DNA of 64,000 bases, from contig NZ_JBGCCU010000011.1 of NCBI RefSeq assembly GCF_041261445.1, positions 248,001 through 312,000 of the forward strand, given 5' to 3'. This DNA comes from Catenulispora sp. EB89 (GTDB lineage: Bacteria > Actinomycetota > Actinomycetes > Streptomycetales > Catenulisporaceae). Made by a program: the position numbers and the translations under genes. The notes under the pieces are model-generated. The model searched no databases and was not told the DNA's origin. It saw only the letters and a list, made by a program, of their open reading frames with translations. Shown piece after piece: positions 39,165 to 46,807 of this stretch. Positions within the stretch are counted from its first letter, which is position 1, and each line of letters begins with the position of its first letter.

Positions 39165-40255
39165 CGTGCCGCTCCGTTCGTTTCGATGGATCCGCGGCGC
39201 AGGACCGCGAGTTCGCTGTACGCGCCGTCCAGATCGGCGTAGCAGCCTTGCAGGTGACGTGCGCCGCCGGCGCGGAAGCCGGTGCGCGCATGCAGGACGC
39301 GGGTGTTGTCGAACACGACGCAGTCCCCGGGCTCCAGCCTGAAGGTGAGCTGCGCTTCGGCACTGTAAAGGATTTCGGCGAACCGCCGGTAGGCCGCGTA
39401 GAAGGCGGCGATCTGATCGGCCGGCAGCACGATCGGCCGCATCGAGCGGTTGTTGAAACGGATCTCGCGGATCCGGCCGACCGGGTCCAGGCCGATGAGG
39501 GGCCGGGTCGCGGACAGCTCCGTCGCCGCGTCGGCGTAGCGGAAGGTCACTGGGGTTCGGGCGAGTAGATCGAAGGCGGCGGGATCCGCAGCTCGCAGCA
39601 GCGCTGCCGCCGCGAAGCCGTCCACCAGGCCGGAGTCCCCGCCGTCGGCGGCGTTCACCAGGCAGTGCAGCAGCTGGATGGTCGGGACGGGATCGCGGTA
39701 GGGGTTGTCGGTGTGCGGCGTGATCGGGAGGCTGCTGAAGGCCAGGTTCGTGGGCTGGTCCTCGACCCGGACCTCGAAGAGTTCGCCGTAGTTGGTGCGG
39801 CGCACGTAGCCGAAGGACTCGGCCACCGTCAGGACCGCACCGCCAGTCACCGGGACGCCTCGCAGCAGGAAGAATCCCCGGTTCAGCAAGGCCTCCAGTC
39901 CCGCGGCGCGCTCGATCGGGTCCTGCTGAAACTCCGGCCAAGAACCGGCGGGTATCGAGTCGGCCAGATCAGCGGCCTGCCACAGCTGCTTGGCGTCCTC
40001 GGCGCGGTTGTCGGCCAAGGCACCGTCGAGCCGATGCGCCGCCAGCCAGGCGTGGGTGAAGCGGCTGCGGTGGTCGTCCGGTGCGAAGACGACGACCACG
40101 GCGTCCTCGTCCTCTTCGATCCGGGCTATGCGCGTGTCCGGCGCCAGGTCGGTGATGCCGTGGAGCTTCTGCTCGGTACCCGGTGCCACGCAGTCGGCGC
40201 AGGAGCAGTTGTCGCGCAGCCAGAGCGCGGGGTAGTCGGTGACGGGCAGCGTCAT
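39161..40255 (-). CDS. Fe(II)/2-oxoglutarate oxygenase, TmpA/gamma-butyrobetaine-hydroxylase-like
   Basis: A 364-residue protein. Residues 10-75 form the zinc-binding N-terminal domain of the butyrobetaine hydroxylase group (LWLRDNCSCADCVAPGTEQK, Cys17, Cys19, Cys22, and a downstream His). Residues 110-350 are the TauD fold with iron ligands His181 and Asp183 in ITPHTDNPY and a distal His in VVFDNTRVLHARTGF with the 2OG-binding Arg after it. In the described pathway TmpA hydroxylates 2-(trimethylamino)ethylphosphonate at C1 for TmpB. It starts at ATG 40255, overlapping the GntR stop. Could alternatively act on another quaternary amine such as gamma-butyrobetaine; the HD oxygenase next to it argues for a phosphonate. 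Confidence 0.82.
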   Translation of the reverse strand: MTLPVTDYPALWLRDNCSCADCVAPGTEQKLHGITDLAPDTRIARIEEDEDAVVVVFAPDDHRSRFTHAWLAAHRLDGALADNRAEDAKQLWQAADLADSIPAGSWPEFQQDPIERAAGLEALLNRGFFLLRGVPVTGGAVLTVAESFGYVRRTNYGELFEVRVEDQPTNLAFSSLPITPHTDNPYRDPVPTIQLLHCLVNAADGGDSGLVDGFAAAALLRAADPAAFDLLARTPVTFRYADAATELSATRPLIGLDPVGRIREIRFNNRSMRPIVLPADQIAAFYAAYRRFAEILYSAEAQLTFRLEPGDCVVFDNTRVLHARTGFRAGGARHLQGCYADLDGAYSELAVLRRGSIETNGAAR

Positions 40256-41004
40256 GAGCGGTCCTTCGTGACGTGGTCGCGCGCCAGCGGAGCGGCGCCG
40301 AGGGAGTTGCGGATGGAGAAGGCGACGGCGTCGCCGCGGTAGACGTCCTCGGACCATTCCAGCGGCCGGCCGTCGTGGTCGGTGGTGCGCCGCCGCTCCC
40401 GCAGCAGGGCCTCGCCGGGCCCGATCGCCAGGAGCGCGGCGTCTTCGGCGGAGGCGTTGACGGCCTCGATGGTGTGCTGCGCGTGGGCGAAGAAGATGCC
40501 GTACTCCTCCAGCCGCTCGCACACCGACTCCCGCTCCAGGTCGACGAGCCCGAGCAGGGACCCGGCCCGGTCGGCGTACGCGGTGCGCTCGATCATCACC
40601 GGCCGGCCGGAGAGCAGGCGCAGGCGGACCAGGTACACCACCTGCTCCCCCGCCGCCAGAGCCAGCTGCTGAGCCTCGACCTCGGTGGCGGCCCGCCGTT
40701 CCAGCAGCACCACCCGGCCGGAGGGCACCTCGCCGATGGAGCGTGCCCAGCGCGAGAACGATCGCAGCTCACTGAAACTCTGCACGCGGGGTTCGGCCAG
40801 CACAATGCGGCGCGCGCCCTGATGCGAGGAGATCAGGCCGTCCTGGCTCAGCGCGGCGAAGGCCCGCCGGACGGTGTTGCGCGAGGCGCCGTAGCGCTCG
40901 GAGACCTCGTGCTCGGAGGGCAGGCGGGAGCCGGGCGGGAAGCTGCCGTCGGCGATGGCGTCGCGCAGGGTCGCGGCCAGGTCCTGGTACATGGCTGCCG
41001 GCAT
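40252..41004 (-). CDS. GntR/HutC-family regulator of the tmpAB-like operon
   Basis: A 250-residue regulator. Winged helix at 6-70 (QDLAATLRDAIADGSFPPGS, RLPSEHEVSERYGASRNTVR, RAFAALSQDGLI) and a UTRA ligand domain (LRSFSRWARSIGEVPSGRV ... TAYADRAGSLLGLVDLERES ... ERRRTTDHDGRPLEWSEDVY). HutC/PhnF-type regulators respond to small metabolites including phosphonates. It is the first gene of the operon and overlaps the next (ATGA). A 34-bp interrupted inverted repeat upstream is the likely operator. Start ATG 41004 after GAGGAG. Confidence 0.92.
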   Translation of the reverse strand: MPAAMYQDLAATLRDAIADGSFPPGSRLPSEHEVSERYGASRNTVRRAFAALSQDGLISSHQGARRIVLAEPRVQSFSELRSFSRWARSIGEVPSGRVVLLERRAATEVEAQQLALAAGEQVVYLVRLRLLSGRPVMIERTAYADRAGSLLGLVDLERESVCERLEEYGIFFAHAQHTIEAVNASAEDAALLAIGPGEALLRERRRTTDHDGRPLEWSEDVYRGDAVAFSIRNSLGAAPLARDHVTKDRS

Positions 41005-41044
41005 GGCGTCTGCTCTCCTCGGGATCGGTCACCGGTCCGTGAAA

Positions 41045-41078
41045 CTTGTAGGACCAAGTTCTGTCTTGGTGGAACAAG
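41045..41078. promoter_or_regulatory. GntR operator candidate
   Basis: CTTGTAGGACCAAG (41045-41058) and CTTGGTGGAACAAG (41065-41078) are inverted copies (11 of 14 positions match; the three mismatches are the central AGG/TGG bases), separated by TTCTGT. Each arm is itself partly palindromic (CTTG...CAAG). It lies 41 nt upstream of the GntR start. Confidence 0.7.
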
Positions 41079-41099
41079 CTACTCGGCGACGCCGGCTCG

Positions 41100-41498
41100 G
41101 TGGGTGAACGGCGGGTGAAGACTCCCCCCGCGACTCCCATGACGAAGGCCGGCACCCCCGACGACATGGCCGCACTGGCCGGAGCCGACGGCGCGTTCCA
41201 CCGCACGATCGCGCAGGCCAGCCGCAACAGTCTGCTGATCGAGGTCTACGACTACCTCGGCACGGCCCGGGACCGGCCGCACCGCGTGGTGTCGCCGGGG
41301 CTGCTGACCGGCGTCGGGGCGCTGCTGCCGACGATCCAGCACGACAAGGGCGTCTCGGAGGCGTGGAGCGGCGTGCTCACCACGCTGCCGCTGGTGGCGC
41401 GCGCGTCGCACCGCTTCGGCACCGCGAAGCTGCTGGTCGCGGCGCTCAGCGTGCTGATGGCCGGCGCCGGTACGAGGCCGGGCGCGACCGGCTGGTGA
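41100..41498 (+). pseudogene. Relic of an FCD-type GntR regulator fused to a fragment of an MFS (CynX-like) transporter
   Basis: An open frame of 132 codons whose first half (DDMAALAGADGAFHRTIAQA, then SRNSLLIEVYDYL) reads like the FCD ligand domain of FadR-type regulators, and whose second half (TGVGALLPTIQHDKGVSEAW, SGVLTTLPLVARAS, HRFGTAKLLVAALSVLMAGA) reads like the first helices of a CynX/NimT MFS transporter with an internal deletion. Neither domain is complete: no winged helix upstream and only two membrane helices. The simplest reading is two neighbouring genes joined and eroded by deletion. The stretch 41499-41706 shows nothing I can identify. Confidence 0.55.
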
Positions 41499-41706
41499 GG
41501 CGCTGAGACGCCCAGGGCCGGCGGCCCTCACCCGAGCGCCGCGCCGACCCCACGCCGACCACCTTCGGCGCCTGATCCTCGGCGATCTGCCGAGTGCACG
41601 GCGGTGCCAAGATCCGGGCTGCCCGCCTGGCAGATGTCGACCGCGATATGGCTCTGCATGTCGGCGGTCGCGCACTGGAGGTCCATGGGCACCGCCGCCA
41701 GTGGTT

Positions 41707-43047
41707 TCAGCCCCTTGAGCCGGCCCCGCCCGACCGCCGCGCCCGGTGCTCCGAGGCGATCCGTTCCAGCTCCGGCACCAGCTCGTCGGGGGTGGGATGC
41801 CCCAGCGCCTCCTGCCGGAGCCGCTCCGCGCCCTCGCGGAACGCGTCGTCCTTGATCAGGCTCGTGATGTGGTCGCGCATGACCGGGCCGGAGAACGCGT
41901 CCAGGGTCAGGGACACCCCGGCTCCGGTCTCGTGCAGCATCCGGCGCTTGGCGATGGCGTCGACGGAGCCCTCGACGATGATCTGCGGGATCCCGTAGAC
42001 CATCGCGCTGTTGAAGCAGCCTGCCCCGCCGTGGTGGATCACGGCGGTGCAGGTGGGCAGCAGGACGTTCATGGGCACGAACTCGACGACGCGGGTGTTC
42101 TTCGGGACGCCGCGGAGCCGGTCGCGGTCCTCCTTCGGGAGGGTGACGATCAGCTCGACGTCGAGGTCGGCCGCCGCGTCCAGCATCTCCTGGACGTGGT
42201 CTCGCGTCATCTCCACCGCGTCGACCCACTCCACCCGGGAGATGCCGAACGTCATCAGGACGCGCGGGGCGCGCGGCGGCTCGGTGAGCCAGGACGGTAC
42301 GACCGAGGGGCCGTTGAAGGGCACGTACCGCATCGACAGCGTCCGGTCGTGCGGTTCCAGGCGCCAGCGCTCGGGCAGGACGTTGACCGCGAACTGCCCG
42401 GTGATCGTCTCCTCGGTGAACGGGCGTCCGTACTGCTCCGCCCAGCCCTCGTACCAGCCGCGGACGTGGTCCGGTTCGGCGGGCCGCCGCCGCTGGGCGC
42501 TCAGCAGGTCGCGGCGGACCCGGTGGAAGGTGTCGTTCCAGCCCATGACGCGCCCGTGCGCCGCGCCGACGACGTCCGCGGCCACCCCGCCGGCGTGCGC
42601 CACCACGTCGCGCAGCACGAGGTCGGGCTGCCAGAAGCGGCAGTAGTCGACCAGGTCCTCGACCATCTCGTCGTTGACCATCCACATCGCCGGCAGCAGG
42701 GTGGCCAGCAGGAACGCCAGCTCCTCGGGGTTCAGCTCCTCCCGGGGACCGCCTCCGAGGTGGAACAGCGCGTCCTGGAAGTGCGTACCGGCCATGAAGG
42801 CCGGGACCTGGGCCGACATCTTCGGCGCGTCGGCGCCCCGGGCGCGCTGGAAGCGCTCCGCCAGGCTCTCGTCCGACCCGACGGGGACCGCGATCAGCCC
42901 GGTCTCGGCGATGCTGCCGGCGAATCCGCGGTCGGCGGCGACCCGCACCTCGTGCCCCGCCGACTGCAGGGCCCAGGCGAGCGGGACCATCTGGTACAGG
43001 TGCGACTTCCACGCGCCGGTGACGAGCAGGACTCTCAAGCGATTCAC
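41707..43047 (-). CDS. Glycosyltransferase, GT1 macrolide/antibiotic type
   Basis: About 446 residues, GT-B fold of the EryCIII/DesVII-type family. N-terminal acceptor domain: RVLLVTGAWKSHLYQMVPLA, WALQSAGHEVRVAADRGFAG. C-terminal sugar-nucleotide domain: VLMTFGISRVEW, NTRVVEFVPMNVLLPTCTAV and the PSPG-like IHHGGAGCFNSAMVYGIPQI. These enzymes move (often deoxy-)sugars from dTDP-sugars to natural products. Start GTG 43047 is partly arbitrary; AGGGG overlaps it. It lies beside the carrier protein and hydroxylases of the NRPS locus, so it probably glycosylates the peptide or a hydroxylated residue in it. No deoxysugar genes and no DesVIII-like activator protein are in the window. Confidence 0.9.
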   Translation of the reverse strand: MNRLRVLLVTGAWKSHLYQMVPLAWALQSAGHEVRVAADRGFAGSIAETGLIAVPVGSDESLAERFQRARGADAPKMSAQVPAFMAGTHFQDALFHLGGGPREELNPEELAFLLATLLPAMWMVNDEMVEDLVDYCRFWQPDLVLRDVVAHAGGVAADVVGAAHGRVMGWNDTFHRVRRDLLSAQRRRPAEPDHVRGWYEGWAEQYGRPFTEETITGQFAVNVLPERWRLEPHDRTLSMRYVPFNGPSVVPSWLTEPPRAPRVLMTFGISRVEWVDAVEMTRDHVQEMLDAAADLDVELIVTLPKEDRDRLRGVPKNTRVVEFVPMNVLLPTCTAVIHHGGAGCFNSAMVYGIPQIIVEGSVDAIAKRRMLHETGAGVSLTLDAFSGPVMRDHITSLIKDDAFREGAERLRQEALGHPTPDELVPELERIASEHRARRSGGAGSRG

Positions 43048-43156
43048 CCCTAGGTCGGTACCCTGTGACGACGGCTGGACGGCGGCAGGTCGATGGCAGC
43101 CGGACGACGGCCGCACGACGGCAGCCGGGCGGCCGTGACCGGCGGGTTCGCACCGG

Positions 43157-43405
43157 TCACACCCCGGCGCGCGCCTGCTCGATCAGCTCGGCGACCCGGG
43201 CCGGGGTCTGCGCCAGGTAGAAGGCGCGGACCGAGAGGTCCACGCCGTACTCCCCGGCCACCCGCTCGATGATCTTTATGCCGATCAGCGAATTGCCGCC
43301 GAGTTCGAAGAAGTTGTCGTCGGCCTCGACCGCGCCGTCATTGAGGTATTCCCCCCACAGCGCCGAGATCTCGCGCACGAGTGACATGGGCAGCCCCGAT
43401 TCCAT
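43157..43405 (-). CDS. Free-standing peptidyl carrier protein
   Basis: An 82-residue PCP with the phosphopantetheine site NFFELGGNSLIGIKIIERVA (Ser in GGNSL). Start ATG 43405 or the internal ATG 43387. Discrete carriers in NRPS clusters usually hold one amino acid while a hydroxylase or P450 modifies it, or serve as a loading module. It lacks its own A domain here, so it must be charged in trans. It precedes the glycosyltransferase by 109 nt in the same direction and diverges from the two oxygenase genes. Confidence 0.88.
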   Translation of the reverse strand: MESGLPMSLVREISALWGEYLNDGAVEADDNFFELGGNSLIGIKIIERVAGEYGVDLSVRAFYLAQTPARVAELIEQARAGV

Positions 43406-43614
43406 TGCCGGCGGTTGTCCCGCCAACGGGACACAAGCGTATGGTCCGATCCTGGCCCGGGAGCACGGCTGATGTCACCGGTCGCGCCCGGCGGCGCCGA
43501 AGCCGCCGGCCCGTGCGTTGCCCGCGGTATCTCGGGGGAATTACCGTTGCTGCTCGGAATAATGACGCCCATCTGTGTCGGATCCTCCGGCCAGTATGCG
43601 TGGGGAGGATTTCG
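43406..43614. promoter_or_regulatory. Divergent promoter region of the tailoring genes
   Basis: A 209-bp gap between the carrier protein and the hydroxylase genes. It is less GC-rich near the rightward start (GGAATAATGACG, 43557-43568) and ends in the GGGGAGGATTTCG ribosome site. I found no clear inverted repeat or sigma consensus in it. Confidence 0.4.
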
Positions 43615-44451
43615 TTGCTAAAATCGCAACGGCTCGCGGTGCTGCCGATTACCTCGTACGATCTGGAATCCGAGCTGGCCGTCGTGGACGGCCACGAGTA
43701 CCCCGGTGAGTACGACGCCCTGACCTTCGGATCATGGTCCTGCCACGTTCTGGCGAACGGCAGCGGCACCGACTCCGATATCGCCTTCCGCCCGCACGGT
43801 GACGAACTGGCTCTCACCGAACTGGGCAAGCGGCTGCCGACCATCATGTCCATCGTGACCAATCACTTCTCCCTCGACCGGCTGCAATGGGTGCGTATCT
43901 TCGCGCTCCGCGACGGGGGAATGGCGCCGCATGTGGATTTCCTGGAATTCGAGGAACCGGGTACCAGGCTGCAGGTCCCACTGCGCACCAGCGAAGAGTC
44001 GCTCCATTCGGAGAACAACATCGTCTATCACCTCCGCCGCGGTGAAGTGTGGAAGATCCACACCACCGATCCGCATTCGGCGGGCAGCACTTCCACCATC
44101 GCCCGGCTGAATCTGTGTCTGGACTACGCGGACTCGGAAAAGCCGGTCGAGATCCGCGGCGACATTCCCGCGACCGAGCCGGTCCGCATCATGGAGCGGC
44201 CCGAGCCGACCGAGGAAGAGCGCGAAGAACTGCTGGACTCCTGCCGGCGGCTGACCGCCGCGACCATGCGGCCGGCCTTCCGCCGGTTCGCCGAGACCCA
44301 CTTCTCACGGCACGTGCACGCCCGGGAGGTCTTCGACTGGTACGTCGAGGCCGCCAGGCGTTCCGGCGACGAGGACATGGTGGCCAAGGCCCGGGCTTTC
44401 CGCACCTACTGCATCGAGAAGCGGAGCCTGGGCGAGACGTTCGAGTGGTGA
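43615..44451 (+). CDS. Proline-3-hydroxylase-like Fe(II)/2OG amino acid hydroxylase
   Basis: A 278-residue protein of the Asp/Asn/Pro beta-hydroxylase superfamily. Iron ligands fit the cis-3-proline hydroxylase pattern: MAPHVDFLEFEE (His106, Asp108), DPHSAGSTST (His154), with Arg164 after it for 2OG. The C-terminal segment VHAREVFDWYVEAARRSGDE, then DMVAKARAFRTY is the Pro_3_hydrox_C-type helical tail. Relatives hydroxylate free proline, pipecolate or similar residues for peptide antibiotics. TTG start at 43615 with GGAGGA 5 nt upstream; ATG starts are missing. It should supply a hydroxylated building block; whether the substrate is free or bound to the neighbouring carrier is open. Confidence 0.85.
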   Translation: MLKSQRLAVLPITSYDLESELAVVDGHEYPGEYDALTFGSWSCHVLANGSGTDSDIAFRPHGDELALTELGKRLPTIMSIVTNHFSLDRLQWVRIFALRDGGMAPHVDFLEFEEPGTRLQVPLRTSEESLHSENNIVYHLRRGEVWKIHTTDPHSAGSTSTIARLNLCLDYADSEKPVEIRGDIPATEPVRIMERPEPTEEEREELLDSCRRLTAATMRPAFRRFAETHFSRHVHAREVFDWYVEAARRSGDEDMVAKARAFRTYCIEKRSLGETFEW

Positions 44452-44514
44452 TTTCGAGTGGTGATGAGGGCCGCCGGACCGGGCGACTCCCGACATAGGA
44501 GACGGAGCTGATGT

Positions 44515-45441
44515 ATGGACACGCTTGACGACGGCGTGCTGAAGAAAGCCGCGGAGGAATACGCCGAGCAGGGCTTCTCCATCATCCGCGGCGTCGTGCC
44601 GCCGGAGGTCCTGGACGAGGTGCGCGGCCACGTGGACTGGCTCACCGACAAGTACCCGGACCTGCGTCCGGAGCACTTCCACCACCCGCTGATCCGCAAC
44701 GACGCCTTCTGGGCGCGCCTGGTCTCGGACCCGCGGCTGGTGGACATCGCCGAGTACTTCCTCGGCCCGGACCTGGCCTGCTTCACCGCGCACTACATCT
44801 GCAAGCCCCCGTACGACGGCCAGCCGGTGCTGTGGCACCAGGACGGCGCGTACTGGGCCCTGGAGCCGATGCGGGCGCTGACGGTGTGGCTGGCCGTCGA
44901 CGAGAGCAGCACCGAGAACGGCTGCCTGCGGATGATCCCGGGCAGCCACCAGATCCCGCTGTACAAGCCGTCCTCCCGCACCGACCAGCCCAACATGCTG
45001 TTCTCCGCCACCGACGAGGGTCTGGTGAAGGAGTGGTCGGAGAAGGCCGGGATCGTCGACATCGAACTCAAGCCGGGCGACGTGTCGATCCACCACCCGC
45101 ACCTGCTGCACGGCTCGGAGGCGAACACCTCCCCCAAGCGGCGCTGCGGCCTGGACATCGGCTACATCGCGACGACCACGCGGATCCAGAGCTCGGGGAT
45201 CTACCTCGACCCGCTGCTGGTCCGCGGCTCCGACACCGGCAACGGCAACCGCTACCGCCGGTTCCCGGCCTACCAGGAGAACGAGACCATCCCGTTCGCC
45301 GGGCAGGACGAGTGGAACGAGAAGGTGTCCGTGCTCAACGCGGCGCTGCCGGAGGATTCGGCCGGCCTCCCGACGGAGAGCCCGATCGAGTCCACCCGGC
45401 ACATGATCGACCGGCTGCGCGAAGGCACCGTGAAGTACTGA
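44515..45441 (+). CDS. PhyH-family Fe(II)/2OG dioxygenase
   Basis: A 308-residue phytanoyl-CoA-dioxygenase-like enzyme. EQGFSIIRGVVPPEVLDEV opens the fold; iron ligands are His108 and Asp110 in LWHQDGAYWALE and His199 in HHPHLLHGSEAN, with Arg residues in SPKRRCGLD for 2OG. PhyH members in antibiotic clusters hydroxylate amino acids, often while tethered to a carrier protein. AGGAGACGGAG precedes ATG 44515, and the gene follows the proline-hydroxylase-like gene by 63 nt, so they form one operon. Substrate unknown. Confidence 0.88.
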   Translation: MDTLDDGVLKKAAEEYAEQGFSIIRGVVPPEVLDEVRGHVDWLTDKYPDLRPEHFHHPLIRNDAFWARLVSDPRLVDIAEYFLGPDLACFTAHYICKPPYDGQPVLWHQDGAYWALEPMRALTVWLAVDESSTENGCLRMIPGSHQIPLYKPSSRTDQPNMLFSATDEGLVKEWSEKAGIVDIELKPGDVSIHHPHLLHGSEANTSPKRRCGLDIGYIATTTRIQSSGIYLDPLLVRGSDTGNGNRYRRFPAYQENETIPFAGQDEWNEKVSVLNAALPEDSAGLPTESPIESTRHMIDRLREGTVKY

Positions 45442-45457
45442 GCTCGGCCGCATACCG

Positions 45458-45493
45458 AAACGCCCCCGAACACCAACGTGTTCGGGGGCGTTT
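45458..45493. terminator. Bidirectional terminator between the oxygenase and NRPS operons
   Basis: Perfect 15-bp arms AAACGCCCCCGAACA (45458-45472) and TGTTCGGGGGCGTTT (45479-45493) with loop CCAACG. A-run on the left and T-run (TTTT) on the right make it work for both converging transcripts (PhyH and P450). Confidence 0.92.
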
Positions 45494-45521
45494 TCATGGG
45501 TCCCGCTATATCAACAGTCGC

Positions 45522-46790
45522 TCACATGCGTACGGGCAGCGCCGTCAACAGCCGCGGGGCTGCACCCGGCGCCGGGTCGCGGTACCGCAGCTCGCTGCGG
45601 CTCACGGCCACCTTGACGCTGTCGCGCTTCAACATCAGGTGGTCGATGGCCACCTCGCCCTCCAGGCTCGCCAGCGTCGCCCCAATGCACCGGTGCGGCC
45701 CGGCCCCGAACGACAGGTGGCCCTCCGCCGCCTTCGTCCGGCGCCCGATGTCGCACTGCTCGGGCCGGGGGAAGTAGCGGGGGTCGTAGTTGGCGGAATG
45801 GATGGAGCCGGTCAGCGCGTCGCCCTGGCGGACCCGGACGCCGGCGAACTCCAGGTCCGTGGTCGCGTAGCGGGTCCCGGCCAGCGCGATGGAGGATCCG
45901 ACCCGCAGCAGCTCCTCCACGGCGTGCGGCAGCGCCTCCGGGTTGGCCCGGAGCCGGGCCAGCTGCTCCGGGTTGTCCTCCAGGACCAGGACCGAGTTGA
46001 CGATGAAGTCGTTGACCGCGTGGTAGGCCGCGTTCACCACCGTCACGACGAGCGAGATCGCGTCCGGCTCGCTGAGCCGCACGTCCTCGGCGTCCATGGC
46101 CTGGGCCAGGGTGGAGATCAGGTCGTCCGCCGGTTCGGCCCGGCGCCGCGCCAGCAGCTCCTTGAGATACCGGCACACGCCGAGCAGGCCGGCGGCGAAG
46201 TCGGCCGTGAGGTTGATGTACTCGGCCAGCCATTCCCGGACCTGCGGCCGGTCCGCCTCGTCGATGCCGATCAGCTCGCAGATGACGGCGGTGGTGAGCG
46301 GTCCGGCGTACTCGTTGAGGAGGTCGCCGGAGCCCTTGCGGTCCAGGTCCCGCAGCAGCCGGGCCGAGACCTCCTCGACCCGAGGCCGCAGCGCCTGGAT
46401 GCGCCGGACGGTGAACGCCGGCGCGAGCACCCGGCGCAGCCGCACGTGGCTCTGGCCGTCCTCGAGCATCAGGTTCGCGCCGAAGTAGCCGCGCAGCTCG
46501 TCGGCGACATCGTCCTCGACGTCGAACATCGCGAACATCTGCTCGGTGATGCTCGGGCCCTCGTGGCCGTCGACCTTGGCCGCGTCCACGACGAAGCGCG
46601 GATCGCTCATCACCTTCCTGATGTCCTCGCTGCGCGTCACCAGCCACACCCGCGCGCCGCCGGGGTACCCGACGCGCACCAGCGGGGATTTCTCCCGCAG
46701 GCGCGCCAAGGCCCCGATGGGATCCTCCTCGAACTCCGGGGACAGCAGGCTGACGACCTGCTCATCCAGATCCGACTCGTGAATAGTCAT
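45522..46790 (-). CDS. Cytochrome P450 with atypical I helix
   Basis: A 422-residue bacterial P450. ExxR motif EELLR (292-296), heme loop FGAGPHRCIG with Cys368, and a HSANYDPRYFPRP meander are intact. The I-helix oxygen-activation region reads VVTVVNAAYHAVNDFIVN: the usual (A/G)Gx(D/E)T pair is missing, as in some P450s that use substrate-assisted oxygen activation or act on carrier-bound substrates. Start ATG 46790 behind AAGGGAAG. It is the last gene of the leftward NRPS operon, 17 nt after the thioesterase, and likely hydroxylates or cross-links the peptide or a carrier-bound residue. Confidence 0.92.
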   Translation of the reverse strand: MTIHESDLDEQVVSLLSPEFEEDPIGALARLREKSPLVRVGYPGGARVWLVTRSEDIRKVMSDPRFVVDAAKVDGHEGPSITEQMFAMFDVEDDVADELRGYFGANLMLEDGQSHVRLRRVLAPAFTVRRIQALRPRVEEVSARLLRDLDRKGSGDLLNEYAGPLTTAVICELIGIDEADRPQVREWLAEYINLTADFAAGLLGVCRYLKELLARRRAEPADDLISTLAQAMDAEDVRLSEPDAISLVVTVVNAAYHAVNDFIVNSVLVLEDNPEQLARLRANPEALPHAVEELLRVGSSIALAGTRYATTDLEFAGVRVRQGDALTGSIHSANYDPRYFPRPEQCDIGRRTKAAEGHLSFGAGPHRCIGATLASLEGEVAIDHLMLKRDSVKVAVSRSELRYRDPAPGAAPRLLTALPVRM

Positions 46791-46807
46791 GGACTTGCTT
46801 CCCTTTC

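Noticed and set aside
41528-41706. Extension of the glycosyltransferase region to the left, or a separate small gene
   Set aside because: Readings in all frames show no family resemblance; a stop at 41707 ends the glycosyltransferase.
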